The notes below the pieces were generated by a model. That model ran no database searches. It had not been told where the DNA came from and was given only the letters and a program-made list of their open reading frames with translations. Shown piece by piece: positions 19,053 to 28,100 of a DNA stretch of 64,000 bases. Positions within the stretch are counted from its first letter, which is position 1, and every line of letters begins with the position of its first letter. Source of the stretch: Paraburkholderia humisilvae. GTDB taxonomy: Bacteria > Pseudomonadota > Gammaproteobacteria > Burkholderiales > Burkholderiaceae. A program made the translations under genes and the position numbers. The stretch lies in contig NZ_CADIKH010000005.1 in NCBI RefSeq assembly GCF_902859855.1, positions 247,145 to 311,144 of the forward strand. Reading direction: 5' to 3'.

Positions 19053-19081
19053 TTGACATTCCCATTGCGGGAATGCTTAAA
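19053..19081 (+). promoter_or_regulatory. Candidate promoter with palindromic operator for the cus operon
   Basis: A -35 box TTGACA (19053-19058) is followed after 17 bases by CTTAAA (19076-19081). Between them lies the perfect inverted repeat CATTCCC-attgc-GGGAATG (19057-19075). A regulator bound there would cover the RNA polymerase site. It lies about 90 bases before the first gene of the metal-efflux operon. The regulator gene is not in the window. Confidence 0.55.
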
Positions 19082-19173
19082 GTTCATACCGGTCACTTCA
19101 TCGAACTGAATGGAACGGAGTCGCCACGCGATGCGCGGCATACGGTAAAATGCGGCCGCCTGCGGCACGAATC

Positions 19174-19536
19174 ATGAAACTTCTTCGGACCCTTCTCCTG
19201 CTGTTGCTGTGCGTGATGCTGCCGATCACTGGGCTGGCAGCGAGCGGCCTTGCCGGCGAATGTCCGATGCAGCAGTCCGTCGCCATGCAGGACGACGGCA
19301 GTAGGTCCGCTGTCATGCCGGGCTGCGATTCGACGAAGCCGGCAGCGAACGGCAAGGCCAAGGCCGGGTTCTGCAAAATGTCGGCGCAATGCCAGTTCGG
19401 CAGTCTCTACTATTCCGGCACCTTGGCCGACGTCTCCCGTCCGGCCGCGCCTTACCACCGGGTCGTTTTCCACTATTCGCAGTCGCTTTCCATCCGTGCG
19501 CCGGATGGCCTCTGGCGACCTCCGCGCGCGCTGTAA
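19174..19536 (+). CDS. Small secreted protein at head of metal-efflux operon (CzcI-like in position)
   Basis: This 120-residue protein has a clear signal peptide (MKLLRTLLLLLLCVMLPITG, then AAS before the likely cleavage site). The mature part holds four cysteines and several methionines (GECPMQQ, MPGCDS, GFCKMSAQCQ), suiting a periplasmic metal-binding role. It comes directly before cusC, as the small periplasmic protein CzcI does in Cupriavidus metal-efflux operons, but I see no firm sequence match. The start at 19174 was chosen because it puts the hydrophobic signal at the N-terminus; an ATG at 19150 would add 8 polar residues. Confidence 0.65.
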   Translation: MKLLRTLLLLLLCVMLPITGLAASGLAGECPMQQSVAMQDDGSRSAVMPGCDSTKPAANGKAKAGFCKMSAQCQFGSLYYSGTLADVSRPAAPYHRVVFHYSQSLSIRAPDGLWRPPRAL

Positions 19537-19647
19537 CGCTCCGACCTTCCGGCACACCGCCGATGCGCGGTGACGTTTGTCCTGACACAGGACATGAGCC
19601 GCTACGCCTGCTTTCACCGGGCGTTGGCTCGACCATTCGGGGTTGAC

Positions 19648-20952
19648 ATGGTTTTCCCATTTTCGCCGTCGGGCAACCGGCGGGTCGCGTCGCGTCTCGT
19701 CGCGCTCGCGGCATTCGTCATGTCCGCCGCTCCTGCAGCGTGGGCGCAGGGCACCGGCATGACACTGGACGAAGCACTGCAGGTCGCGCAAAGCCGCGCG
19801 TCGTCCATTCAGGCGTCGGAGGCAGGCGTGCAGGCGGATTCGGCCGTCGTCGTCAAGGCGGGACAGCTGCCGAATCCGACGTTGAAGCTAAGCGTCGAAG
19901 ATTTGCCGATCAACGGATCGAAGGCGTTCACGATCGGCCAGGACGACTTCACGATGCGCGGCATCGGCGTCGAACAGGAGTGGGTGTCCCCGGCCAAGCG
20001 CCGCCTGCGCACCGCGCTTGCCAACCGCACCGTCGATCAGGACCGGTCGACTTACCTGGAAAAGCTCGCGCAAGTCCGGCAGCAAACGGCCATCGCGTGG
20101 CTGAACGCGGTCTATGCGAAGAAAGCCGTTGCGCTCGACGAGGCGCTGGTCGACCACCTGAACGAGGAACTGATGGCCCGTCAGGCGTCGTACCGGGGTG
20201 CGCAGGGCAGCGCGTCGGATATCGCGCAGGCACGCGTGACGCTCGGCAACGCCCGCGACGCGCTGCTCGATGCACAACAGGACGAAAAAACCGCGTTGAT
20301 CGAACTGTCACGCTGGACCGCCGCCGGCAATGTGCTCGACGTCGCAGACGAGCCGCCGCCGCTCGATTCGACGGTATCCGGCATGAGCACCGAGCAGCTC
20401 GTTCAGGTTCAACCGGCTCTCGTTGCGGCGCGTGCGGCCATTTCCGTGGCCGATGCGGCGACCGATGTCGCCCGCAGCGACAGGAACCCCAACTGGACAT
20501 GGGGGCTGACTTATTTCAAGCGGGGCGGCAATTTCTCCGACTACGTGTCGTTCGGCGTGTCGATTCCGCTGCCGCTCAACCGGAAAAATGTCGAAGACCG
20601 CGACGTCGAACAGAAATCCCAGATGGGCACGCAGGCGCGGCTCAACTACGAAGACACCGAGCGCCAGGTGATGGCGGGTATCCAGAGCCTCGCGACCAGG
20701 CTGGCGAGCGGCCGCGAGCGACTCGCCAATCTGCGGCAGACCGTGCTGCCCGCTGCGGGGCAGAACGTGCAACTGGCCAATGCGGCCTATCGGTCCGGCG
20801 CCGGCACGCTCGCCGACGCTTTTGAAGCGCGGCACAGGCAGCTCGAGGCACAGCTTCAGGTGCTCAATCTCGAACGGCAGATCGCGCTGGTCTGGGCGGG
20901 ACTCGAATACCAGGTGCTGCCGCCCGAACTGATCGCGGCCGCGGGCCAATGA
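19648..20952 (+). CDS. cusC: Outer-membrane efflux channel CusC/CzcC (TolC family)
   Basis: Outer-membrane factor of the tripartite copper/silver pump. It has 434 residues from the ATG at 19648, with a signal peptide (VASRLVALAAFVMSAAPAAWAQ). Two OEP repeats follow, with the typical helical openings MTLDEALQVAQSRASSIQ and, in the second repeat, LVAARAAISVADAATDVARS. The segment WTWGLTYFKRGGNFSDYVSF and the IPLPLNRKN turn match the CzcC branch of the family. Upstream in-frame starts at 19570 and 19603 would bury the signal peptide. The stop overlaps an ATG, but cusB most likely starts 12 bases later. Confidence 0.9.
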   Translation: MVFPFSPSGNRRVASRLVALAAFVMSAAPAAWAQGTGMTLDEALQVAQSRASSIQASEAGVQADSAVVVKAGQLPNPTLKLSVEDLPINGSKAFTIGQDDFTMRGIGVEQEWVSPAKRRLRTALANRTVDQDRSTYLEKLAQVRQQTAIAWLNAVYAKKAVALDEALVDHLNEELMARQASYRGAQGSASDIAQARVTLGNARDALLDAQQDEKTALIELSRWTAAGNVLDVADEPPPLDSTVSGMSTEQLVQVQPALVAARAAISVADAATDVARSDRNPNWTWGLTYFKRGGNFSDYVSFGVSIPLPLNRKNVEDRDVEQKSQMGTQARLNYEDTERQVMAGIQSLATRLASGRERLANLRQTVLPAAGQNVQLANAAYRSGAGTLADAFEARHRQLEAQLQVLNLERQIALVWAGLEYQVLPPELIAAAGQ

Positions 20953-20960
20953 GGACAAAC

Positions 20961-22514
20961 ATGAACAGGAAGCTGATCGTACAGGCGGTCGCGTCGGTGT
21001 TTGCCGGCGTGGCGTTGCTTGCAGCAGGCTATTTTGCCGGCGCCCATCGCACGGTGACGACCCGTGCGATGCCCGCCATGGCCTCCGCTGCGGCCACGGG
21101 CGGCAACGTTGACCCGCAAAGCGGACGGAAGGTGCTGTACTGGCACGACCCGATGGTGCCGAACCAGCATTTCGACAAGCCGGGCAAATCGCCATTCATG
21201 GACATGCAGCTACAGCCCGTCTACGCAGATGAAGGCGGCGGCAGCGCCGGCATCAAGATCGATCCGGGTTTGCAGCAGGACCTTGGCATCCGGTATGCAA
21301 CCGTGCGTCGGCGCGACACGACGGAAGGATTCGATGCAGTCGGCGCCACGCAGTTCGATGAATCGCAGGCCGACGTCGTGCAATCGCGCGTCACCGGCTA
21401 TATCGACCATCTGTATGCGAGCGCACCGATGCAGCGCATCGCGAAGGGCGCGCCGATCGCCTCGCTGTTTGTGCCCGACTGGCTCGCGCCGCAGGAAGAG
21501 TATCTGTCGCTCAAGCGCGGCGGGATGGACAGCGCGCTGCTGCAGGCGTCGCGGGCAAGGATGCGCGCGATGTCGATTCCCGAAGGCGTGATCGCCAGCC
21601 TCGATCGCACCGGCGTCGCGCAAACGCATTTCGTGCTGGCGTCGCCGGAAACGGGTGTCGTCAGTGAATTGAATGTGCGCGACGGCGCGATGGTGGCGCC
21701 TGGGCAGACGCTTGCGAAGGTCGCCGGTCTGTCGAAGCTGTGGCTGATCGTGGAGATTCCCGAGTCGCTCGCACTCGATGCGCGGCCTGGCATGACGGTC
21801 GATGCGACCTTTAGCGGCGATCCGACGCGGCACTTCACCGGGCGCATTCGCGAGATTCTGCCCGGCATCAGTACCACGAGCCGCACACTGCAGGCGCGGC
21901 TCGAAATCGACAATGCCGACGGCCAGCTCACACCTGGCATGCTGATGCGCGTGCGCGTGAGCGGCACGAAAGCGGTGTCGAGCCTGCTCGTACCGTCGGA
22001 GGCGGTGATCACCACGGGCAAACGCTCGGTCGTCATCGTCAGGAACAGCGATGGACGTCTGCAACCGGCCAACGTCACGATCGGCAACGACGTAGGCAAC
22101 GAGACCGAAGTGCTAAGCGGTCTGAACGACGGCGATACGGTCGTCGCATCCGGCCAGTTCCTGATCGACTCGGAAGCGAGCCTGAAATCGGTGTTGCCGC
22201 GCCTGGAAGGTGCGACCGCCAGCGGCGCAGCGGCGCCGGCGGCGAATTCGGGCTCAACGGCGAGTTCGGGTGCGGCCGCCACACAGACTTACGAAACGAC
22301 CGGCAAGGTCGAACAGGTCACGCCCACCGGCATGACGTTCTCGCACCAGCCGGTTCCCGCGCTGGGTTGGCCCGCGATGACGATGACCTTTAACAAGCCC
22401 GCACCGAATGCCTTTGCCGGTGTGCAGGTCGGCGATACGGTGCACTTCGTATTCAAACAGTCCGGCGATGGCTATCAACTGACGAAGGTCGAACCTGCAG
22501 GAGGCGCCAAATGA
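20961..22514 (+). CDS. cusB: Copper/silver efflux adaptor CusB with fused C-terminal CusF domain
   Basis: Periplasmic adaptor of the RND pump, 517 residues. An N-terminal signal/anchor ([20 protein letters not shown]) precedes a heavy-metal-binding domain ([26 protein letters not shown]). The barrel and hairpin of the CusB/HlyD family follow ([40 protein letters not shown]). The last 75 residues form a CusF domain ([29 protein letters not shown]) that keeps His, Trp and both Met of the copper site. A fused CusF tail is known from SilB of Cupriavidus metallidurans. The ATG at 20961 is preferred because GAGG lies 6 bases upstream; an ATG at 20949 overlaps the cusC stop. Confidence 0.92.
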   Translation: MNRKLIVQAVASVFAGVALLAAGYFAGAHRTVTTRAMPAMASAAATGGNVDPQSGRKVLYWHDPMVPNQHFDKPGKSPFMDMQLQPVYADEGGGSAGIKIDPGLQQDLGIRYATVRRRDTTEGFDAVGATQFDESQADVVQSRVTGYIDHLYASAPMQRIAKGAPIASLFVPDWLAPQEEYLSLKRGGMDSALLQASRARMRAMSIPEGVIASLDRTGVAQTHFVLASPETGVVSELNVRDGAMVAPGQTLAKVAGLSKLWLIVEIPESLALDARPGMTVDATFSGDPTRHFTGRIREILPGISTTSRTLQARLEIDNADGQLTPGMLMRVRVSGTKAVSSLLVPSEAVITTGKRSVVIVRNSDGRLQPANVTIGNDVGNETEVLSGLNDGDTVVASGQFLIDSEASLKSVLPRLEGATASGAAAPAANSGSTASSGAAATQTYETTGKVEQVTPTGMTFSHQPVPALGWPAMTMTFNKPAPNAFAGVQVGDTVHFVFKQSGDGYQLTKVEPAGGAK

Positions 22515-25500
22515 TCGCGCGCATTATCCGCTGGTCTATCCAGAATCGCTTCCTTGTGCTGTTGGCAACCGTGCTGGTGGTCGCGTGGGGCGTCTATTCG
22601 GTGCGCGAAACGCCGCTCGATGCGTTGCCTGACCTGTCGGACACCCAGGTCATCATCAAGGCATCGTATCCGGGCAAGGCGCCGCAGGTCATCGAGGATC
22701 AGGTGACCTATCCGCTCACCACGACGCTGCTCGGCGTGCCGGGCGCGAAGACGATTCGCGCGTATTCGTCGTTTGGCGATGCGTTCGTCTATGTACTGTT
22801 CGACGACAAGACGGATCAGTACTGGGCCCGCTCGCGCGTGCTCGAATATCTGAATCAGGTGCAAAGCCGTCTGCCGCCGGGCGCCACCGTGTCGCTGGGC
22901 CCGGACGCGACCGGCGTGGGCTGGGTGTACGAGTACGCGCTGGTCGACCGAACCGGTCACCACGATCTCGGACAACTGCGCGCGCTCAACGACTGGTTCC
23001 TGAAGTTCGAGTTGAAGTCGGTGCCGGACGTTTCAGAAGTCGCGAGCATCGGCGGCATGGTGCGCCAGTACCAGGTCGTGCTCGACCCCGACAGGCTGCG
23101 CGCATACGGCATCACACAGCGGCAGGTGGCCGATGCGCTCGGCAAGGCCAACCAGGAGTCGGGCGGGTCGGTGATCGAAATGGCCGAGTCGGAGTACATG
23201 GTGCGCTCGTCGGGCTATCTGCATTCGCTCGACGACTTTCGCAACGTCGTGCTGCGCACCAACGATGCCGGCACGCCCGTGTTGCTCGGCGATGTCGCGC
23301 GCATCCAGATCGGCCCCGAGATGCGCCGCGGCATTGCCGAGCTGAACGGCGAGGGTGAAGTGACGGGTGGCGTGATCGTCATGCGCTCGGGCAAGAACGC
23401 GCTGACCACCATCGAAGGGGTGAAGGCCAGGCTTGCCGACCTGAAGCGGTCGCTGCCGCCAGGCGTCGAGATCGTGACGACCTACGACCGCTCGCAACTG
23501 ATCGAGCGCGCCGTCGACAACCTGAAGGACAAGCTGATCGAGGAGTTCATCATCGTCGGTCTGGTCTGTGCGGTGTTCCTGTTTCATCTGCGCAGTGCGT
23601 TCGTCGCGATCCTGTCCCTGCCGATCGGCGTGCTGGCCGCTTTCATCGTGATGCGCTATCAGGGCGTGAACGCGAACCTGATGTCGCTCGGTGGCATCGC
23701 GATCGCGATCGGCGCGATGATCGATGCGGCGATCGTGATGATCGAGAACGCGCACAAGCATCTGGAAGCCTATGAGCACGATCATCCGGGCGTGCCGCTG
23801 ACGAACGCGCAACGCTGGGAGGTCATCGCAACCGCGGCGGCCGAAGTCGGACCGGCGCTGTTTTTCTCGCTGCTGATCATCACCCTGTCGTTTATTCCGG
23901 TGTTTTCGCTGGAGGGGCAGGAAGGCAAGCTGTTCGCGCCGCTTGCGTTCACCAAGACCTATACGATCGCAGCCGCGGCGGCCCTGTCCGTGACGCTCGT
24001 GCCCGTGCTGATGGGATACCTGATCCGCGGGCGGATTCCGCACGAGACGGCCAATCCGCTCAATCGCGTGCTGATCCGGCTGTATAAGCCATTGCTGGAG
24101 GGGACGCTGCGGCACCCGTGGCGGGTGATCGGCATGGCCGCCGTCGCGCTCGCGCTCACCACGATTCCGGTGTCGCGTCTCGGTAGCGAGTTCATGCCGC
24201 CGCTCGATGAAGGCGATCTGCTGTACATGCCAACCGCGCTGCCCGGTATTTCGGCCGCGAAGGCTTCGGAACTGCTGCAGCAGACCGACCGCCTGATCAA
24301 GACAGTGCCGGAAGTGAAGACCGTGTTCGGCAAGTCGGGACGGGCCGACTCGGCAACCGACCCGGCGCCGCTCGAGATGTTCGAAACGACGATCCAGTTC
24401 AAGCCGCGCAGCGAGTGGCGGCCGGGCATGACGCCGGAAAAACTGGTCGACGAACTCGATCGGACCGTGAGAGTGCCCGGGCTCTCGAATGTTTGGGTGC
24501 CGCCGATCCGCAATCGTCTCGACATGCTGTCGACCGGCATCAAGACGCCCGTTGGCGTGAAGGTCTCCGGACCGGACCTGACGCAGATCGACAAGGTTGC
24601 CGCACAGGTCGAAGCGGCGGTGAAGGATGTACCGGGCGTCACGTCGGCACTCGCGGAACGTCTGAACGGCGGGCGCTACATCGATGTTGATATCGACCGG
24701 CAGGCGGCGGCGCGCTACGGGCTAGCGGTGGGTGATATTCAGGAGGTCGTATCGTCGGCGGTCGGCGGTGACAACGTGGGCGAAGTGATTGCGGGCCGCG
24801 AGCGCTTCCCGATCAATATCCGTTATCCGCGTGAAGTACGCGATTCGATCGACAAACTGCGCGGGCTTCCTGTCGTCACCGACCGGGGCGCGCAGATCAC
24901 GCTCGGCGATGTTGCGCATATCGCGATCGAGGACGGACCGCCGATGATCCGCAGCGAGAATGCGCGGCTTTCCGGTTATGTCTATATCGATATCCGGAAT
25001 GTCGACCTGGATTCCGCGGTGATCGCCATGCAGCGGGCGGTCGCGCAGAAGGTGACGTTGCCGCCGGGTTATTCGATCGCGTGGTCCGGGCAGTTCGAGT
25101 ACCTCGAGCGTGCGGCCGCCAAACTGCGCACGGTGATTCCCGTCACGCTCGTCGTGATCTTCGTGTTGCTGTTTCTGACGTTCAACTCCGCCGCTGACGC
25201 GCTGTTGCTGATGTCGACTGTGCCGTTCGCGCTGGTCGGCGGATTCTGGCTGATCTGGATGCTGGGTCATGCCGTATCGGTGGCGACTTCGGTGGGCTTT
25301 ATCGCGCTGGCGGGTGTGGCGGCGGAGTTCGGTGTGGTGATGCTGCTTTATCTGAAGGAAGCGCTGCATCGCAGGTTGAAGGCCGGCGAACCGCTCAATG
25401 AAGCCACGCTCGTCGAAGCGATCCGCGAAGGCGCGGTGCTGCGCGTGCGGCCCAAGGCAATGACGGTCGCGGTTGTGCTCGCGGGCCTGATCCCGATCAT

Positions 25501-25744
25501 GGTCGGGCATGGCGCGGGGTCCGAGGTGATGCAGCGCATCGCCGCGCCGATGGTCGGCGGAATGATCACCGCGCCGCTTCTGTCGATGTTCGTGATTCCC
25601 GCTGCGTGGCTGCTATGGCAGCGCCGCCGTCTGCCGCGCGGCCGGGCGCGACCGAAAGCTCAAGTTGTTCCTACCGGCACGCGAGTGCCATCGTCCCCCG
25701 TCGGCACGCCTGTGCCGCGATCCCACTCTGGAGAAACGCTGTGA
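22511..25744 (+). CDS. cusA: Copper/silver RND efflux pump CusA
   Basis: Inner-membrane proton-driven pump of 1077 residues with the duplicated RND architecture (12 membrane helices, two large periplasmic loops). The three methionines that bind Cu(I)/Ag(I) in E. coli CusA are present at the same residue numbers: M573 in [12 protein letters not shown]623 in [11 protein letters not shown] and M672 in [11 protein letters not shown]. This points to monovalent copper or silver rather than Zn/Co/Cd. Other hallmarks are [17 protein letters not shown] and [19 protein letters not shown]. The start overlaps the cusB stop (ATGA), and cusF follows with a GTGA overlap. Confidence 0.95.
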   Translation: MIARIIRWSIQNRFLVLLATVLVVAWGVYSVRETPLDALPDLSDTQVIIKASYPGKAPQVIEDQVTYPLTTTLLGVPGAKTIRAYSSFGDAFVYVLFDDKTDQYWARSRVLEYLNQVQSRLPPGATVSLGPDATGVGWVYEYALVDRTGHHDLGQLRALNDWFLKFELKSVPDVSEVASIGGMVRQYQVVLDPDRLRAYGITQRQVADALGKANQESGGSVIEMAESEYMVRSSGYLHSLDDFRNVVLRTNDAGTPVLLGDVARIQIGPEMRRGIAELNGEGEVTGGVIVMRSGKNALTTIEGVKARLADLKRSLPPGVEIVTTYDRSQLIERAVDNLKDKLIEEFIIVGLVCAVFLFHLRSAFVAILSLPIGVLAAFIVMRYQGVNANLMSLGGIAIAIGAMIDAAIVMIENAHKHLEAYEHDHPGVPLTNAQRWEVIATAAAEVGPALFFSLLIITLSFIPVFSLEGQEGKLFAPLAFTKTYTIAAAAALSVTLVPVLMGYLIRGRIPHETANPLNRVLIRLYKPLLEGTLRHPWRVIGMAAVALALTTIPVSRLGSEFMPPLDEGDLLYMPTALPGISAAKASELLQQTDRLIKTVPEVKTVFGKSGRADSATDPAPLEMFETTIQFKPRSEWRPGMTPEKLVDELDRTVRVPGLSNVWVPPIRNRLDMLSTGIKTPVGVKVSGPDLTQIDKVAAQVEAAVKDVPGVTSALAERLNGGRYIDVDIDRQAAARYGLAVGDIQEVVSSAVGGDNVGEVIAGRERFPINIRYPREVRDSIDKLRGLPVVTDRGAQITLGDVAHIAIEDGPPMIRSENARLSGYVYIDIRNVDLDSAVIAMQRAVAQKVTLPPGYSIAWSGQFEYLERAAAKLRTVIPVTLVVIFVLLFLTFNSAADALLLMSTVPFALVGGFWLIWMLGHAVSVATSVGFIALAGVAAEFGVVMLLYLKEALHRRLKAGEPLNEATLVEAIREGAVLRVRPKAMTVAVVLAGLIPIMVGHGAGSEVMQRIAAPMVGGMITAPLLSMFVIPAAWLLWQRRRLPRGRARPKAQVVPTGTRVPSSPVGTPVPRSHSGETL

Positions 25745-26094
25745 ACAGACTAACGATTCTTTCCGCTGTTTTTATGACTGCCGCTGTCGCGAGCGGCGTC
25801 GCTTTCGCGGATGACATGTCCGGCATGAAGATGAATAGCGGGGCAATGAGCCCCGCACCCGCGTCCGGCAATGCGGCGATGACTGACGCGGTTGTCAAAC
25901 ACATCGATGTGTCGGACGACATGATCACACTCAAGCACGGCGCGCTTGCGAATGTCGGCATGCCCGCGATGACGATGGCGTTCAAGGCGAAGGATGTGTC
26001 GATGCTCAACGAGGTCAAGGAGGGCGACAACGTGAGGGTACGGGTTGAAAACGTGAACGGCGCGTTGACGATTGTGAAGCTGGCGAAGCGGTAA
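25741..26094 (+). CDS. cusF: Periplasmic copper-binding protein, CusF family
   Basis: Copper/silver metallochaperone that hands ions to CusB. It has 117 residues with a GTG start overlapping the cusA stop, a signal peptide ([20 protein letters not shown]) and a Met-rich linker ([14 protein letters not shown]). The OB-fold domain carries [20 protein letters not shown]. Compared with E. coli CusF, His and the two MTM methionines are kept, but the tryptophan that caps the copper site is Met. The CusF domain fused to CusB keeps the tryptophan, so the two copies may differ in affinity. The GMPAMTM version is common among proteobacterial homologues. Confidence 0.92.
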   Translation: MNRLTILSAVFMTAAVASGVAFADDMSGMKMNSGAMSPAPASGNAAMTDAVVKHIDVSDDMITLKHGALANVGMPAMTMAFKAKDVSMLNEVKEGDNVRVRVENVNGALTIVKLAKR

Positions 26095-26109
26095 ACGTCG
26101 GGTGTGGTC

Positions 26110-26136
26110 GTGGATGCCTGTTCGGCGGGCGTCCAC
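26110..26136 (+). terminator. Hairpin after the cus operon
   Basis: A 9-bp stem (gtggatgcc against ggcgtccac, one G-U pair) with a 9-base loop begins 15 bases after the cusF stop. No T-run follows, so it is only a possible terminator. Confidence 0.35.
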
Positions 26137-26478
26137 GGTCCCCACTCGGTGTGTCGGCGCGACTGACGTGGTCGAATTTGACCTCAATCCCACGGGGCTA
26201 TGGGCGGAAAATCACCCAGCGCGATACGCATCCGCATTAAAAAGACGCGTGAAATCAGGCATTTTCCGGGCCGTTGTGCTGGCGCGGAACTTGAATGCGC
26301 ACTGGGGGCCGTGCGTGTTGGGGCGCATGTTTGACGCGCCTGTGCGACCGCGGTTGGACCTCGACCGGAGCCACGGATGAATAAGTTGAATAACAAGCGC
26401 AAGACAACGGACACCAAACCCGCTGACCCAGCGAATGACGGACGCATAGCGCGACAGGTATCGCAATAGAGGGAGCAG
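26137..26478. other. Non-coding gap before the effector-like gene
   Basis: About 340 bases. No convincing gene was seen; a 92-codon frame at 26102-26380 has no start context or recognisable product. The stretch becomes less GC-rich toward its end. No hrp-type promoter pair (TTCG-N16-TTCG) was found in it by eye. Confidence 0.4.
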
Positions 26479-27630
26479 ATGATGGATAAGAAAAGACGGC
26501 GATCGGCGTCGATTGGCAATGACGAGAAGCAGTGGGCGAGCGAGAGGAGGGAGGAGCGCAAGGCCAGCTTTACCGCCGACATGCTGCAGCGAAAGCGGCC
26601 GATTAGTCATCAAGCCGAGCAGGAATTTCTGCAAGGGCAACGCGACGCACGCGCGGACGAACTGTCCGAGATGAAAGAACGCGCAACGTCCCGTAGAAAG
26701 GTCGCAGTCCATAACATGGACCTCGCTGGCTATATGGTGCGCCGGGCAGCGGATGGTCGCAGCGTCGAAGGGAACGATCTGCTGAACCTGTTTCGCGGGC
26801 ATCAGACGGTGATGGAAACCAGGCAGAAGCTCGATCGTGGCCGTGGCAATGTGACCACCGACATCAGCAGTACACGGCATCTTTCGACCCGCTTCATGAA
26901 GGCAGGGCGGGCGCTCGATACGCATCTGCAAGGCAAATACAGTGAGGATTGGCGTATCAGCGGGGCATCGACGGCCGAATTCGTTCGAGCCGGCAATTGC
27001 CAGGAACATGCCGACGTCTCCACGCACGGGCATGCCCAGCGGCTCACGTCGAACCAGACGGTTCACACGCGCAGTCTGAAGGACCCGGGCGACCATGTCT
27101 GGTCCGAAGTCCGCGGAAAAGACGGGAAGGTGCGTCATAACGACGTCATCGTCGATGCGTGGGCCTACGGCCCTGCCGTATTGCGCGAAGACGCATACTT
27201 CGCAAAGGATCACACCGGATCGACAACGCAATATAGCTACAACAAACGGGAGGTAATGAAGGCGGCTGAACGGGTCTCGTCGCTCAACCAGGCTCTTGCA
27301 AAGGCACCGTGGGCGGATCGTTTCGTGGAAAAGCGCGTCGATAAGCTCAATAAAGAGAACTATAAGGCCGGTGGTACATTCGGCCCTACCTCCGTATTGC
27401 ACGAACGCTTCATGCAACGTACTGACCGACTCATGAAGAAGCCTGTTGATCTGAATAAGGTTCTTTCGAATACAAGCCTGGAACAAGTCGGCGGTATCGA
27501 TACCAGGCGCACCCTACGTAACGAGATTTGGTCCGTCGGCGTGGCCCGGAAACTTGGCAGCAACATCCGTCAGGCGATCAGGCAGGTGCCCGATATCTTC
27601 AAGGCAGCGAAGAAGCTTCCCAAGAACTGA
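26479..27630 (+). CDS. Putative Cys-His-Asp enzyme resembling secreted effectors
   Basis: This 383-residue protein has no signal peptide and a very basic, charged N-terminus (MMDKKRRRSASIGNDEKQW). The middle carries what looks like a catalytic triad of the transglutaminase/papain-like superfamily: Cys174 in RAGNCQEHADV, His206 in GDHVWSEVRG and Asp226 in VIVDAWAYGPAV. Order, spacing and the WSEV and VDAW contexts fit that fold. Related folds are used by plant-pathogen type III effectors of the HopX/AvrPphE type and by polymorphic toxins. No immunity gene follows, which fits an effector aimed at eukaryotes better than an antibacterial toxin. GC falls below its neighbours toward the 3' end, suggesting transfer. 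Family and role are inference; a cytosolic enzyme is possible. Confidence 0.65.
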   Translation: MMDKKRRRSASIGNDEKQWASERREERKASFTADMLQRKRPISHQAEQEFLQGQRDARADELSEMKERATSRRKVAVHNMDLAGYMVRRAADGRSVEGNDLLNLFRGHQTVMETRQKLDRGRGNVTTDISSTRHLSTRFMKAGRALDTHLQGKYSEDWRISGASTAEFVRAGNCQEHADVSTHGHAQRLTSNQTVHTRSLKDPGDHVWSEVRGKDGKVRHNDVIVDAWAYGPAVLREDAYFAKDHTGSTTQYSYNKREVMKAAERVSSLNQALAKAPWADRFVEKRVDKLNKENYKAGGTFGPTSVLHERFMQRTDRLMKKPVDLNKVLSNTSLEQVGGIDTRRTLRNEIWSVGVARKLGSNIRQAIRQVPDIFKAAKKLPKN

Positions 27631-27804
27631 TCTTCCTCATCTTGCATCCATCAACCTGATGGTTGCGCTCGAAGACCGTAGCGGCCTGTCGAGGTCAATC
27701 GCCTGTTGAAAGTCGGCTTACATCCGCGGGATGCGTGGCCCCGACCAGGCATGACGTCGGCGCGCCGGCCACACCGCTCGATAAACGCTTGAGTTGCCAG
27801 CATT

Positions 27805-27821
27805 TTTACACATTTTTTATC
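27805..27821 (+). promoter_or_regulatory. KdpE-type operator upstream of kdp
   Basis: The direct repeat TTTACA-cattt-TTTATC (11-bp period) sits in a T-rich tract about 80 bases before the first kdp gene. It closely matches the E. coli KdpE site, which I recall as a TTTATA-N5-TTTACA type repeat in a similar T-rich context. The surrounding gap 27631-27900 holds no other feature I can name. Confidence 0.6.
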
Positions 27822-27900
27822 TTTGCTCGCCTAGTTTTGTTTTGACCTTAACCGGTCCCCGCAGTTGCCCCGTTCTTTCTGAAAGGCAGGGAGAGCAGAG

Positions 27901-28008
27901 ATGGATTTCGTCTACATCATCGGCGTCGCGGCGTTCTATGGGCTTATCGTGGCCCTGGTTCTGGGTTGCGAAAGGCTTCATAAGCGCGTCGCCGGAGGCA
28001 GGCCATGA
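27901..28008 (+). CDS. 35-residue membrane peptide heading the kdp operon
   Basis: A short reading frame starting at an ATG with GGGAGAG just upstream encodes MDFVYIIGVAAFYGLIVALV followed by LGCERLHKRVAGGRP. It is one hydrophobic helix with a basic tail, so the tail should be cytoplasmic. Its stop overlaps the kdpF start (ATGA). The good ribosome site, operon position and helix-plus-charge pattern argue for a real gene. It may be a second KdpF-like stabilising peptide, which is inference. Confidence 0.65.
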   Translation: MDFVYIIGVAAFYGLIVALVLGCERLHKRVAGGRP

Positions 28009-28100
28009 ATGCATGGATGCTATGGCTGGCCGGCGCCGCCACGCTGCTGCTGTTCATTTACCTCGTGTACGCGCTGCTGCGCGCGGAGGATCTCGAATGA
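28005..28100 (+). CDS. kdpF: Potassium-transporting ATPase small subunit KdpF
   Basis: 31 residues (MNAWMLWLAGAATLLLFIYL, then [11 protein letters not shown]) with the single helix and the YALLRAE..LE end typical of KdpF, the lipid-like stabiliser of the KdpFABC complex. It overlaps both the preceding peptide and kdpA by ATGA. Confidence 0.9.
   Translation: MNAWMLWLAGAATLLLFIYLVYALLRAEDLE

Noticed and set aside
18134..19168. 344-codon leftward frame reaching into the divergent promoter region
   Set aside because: It is an alternate frame of the KimA-like gene with Arg-rich composition, and has no motif.
26137..26478. hrp-type promoter (TTCG-N16-TTCG) before the effector-like gene
   Set aside because: TTCG occurs, but no second copy at the required spacing; the same search before the genes at 49253 and 53570 was also negative.
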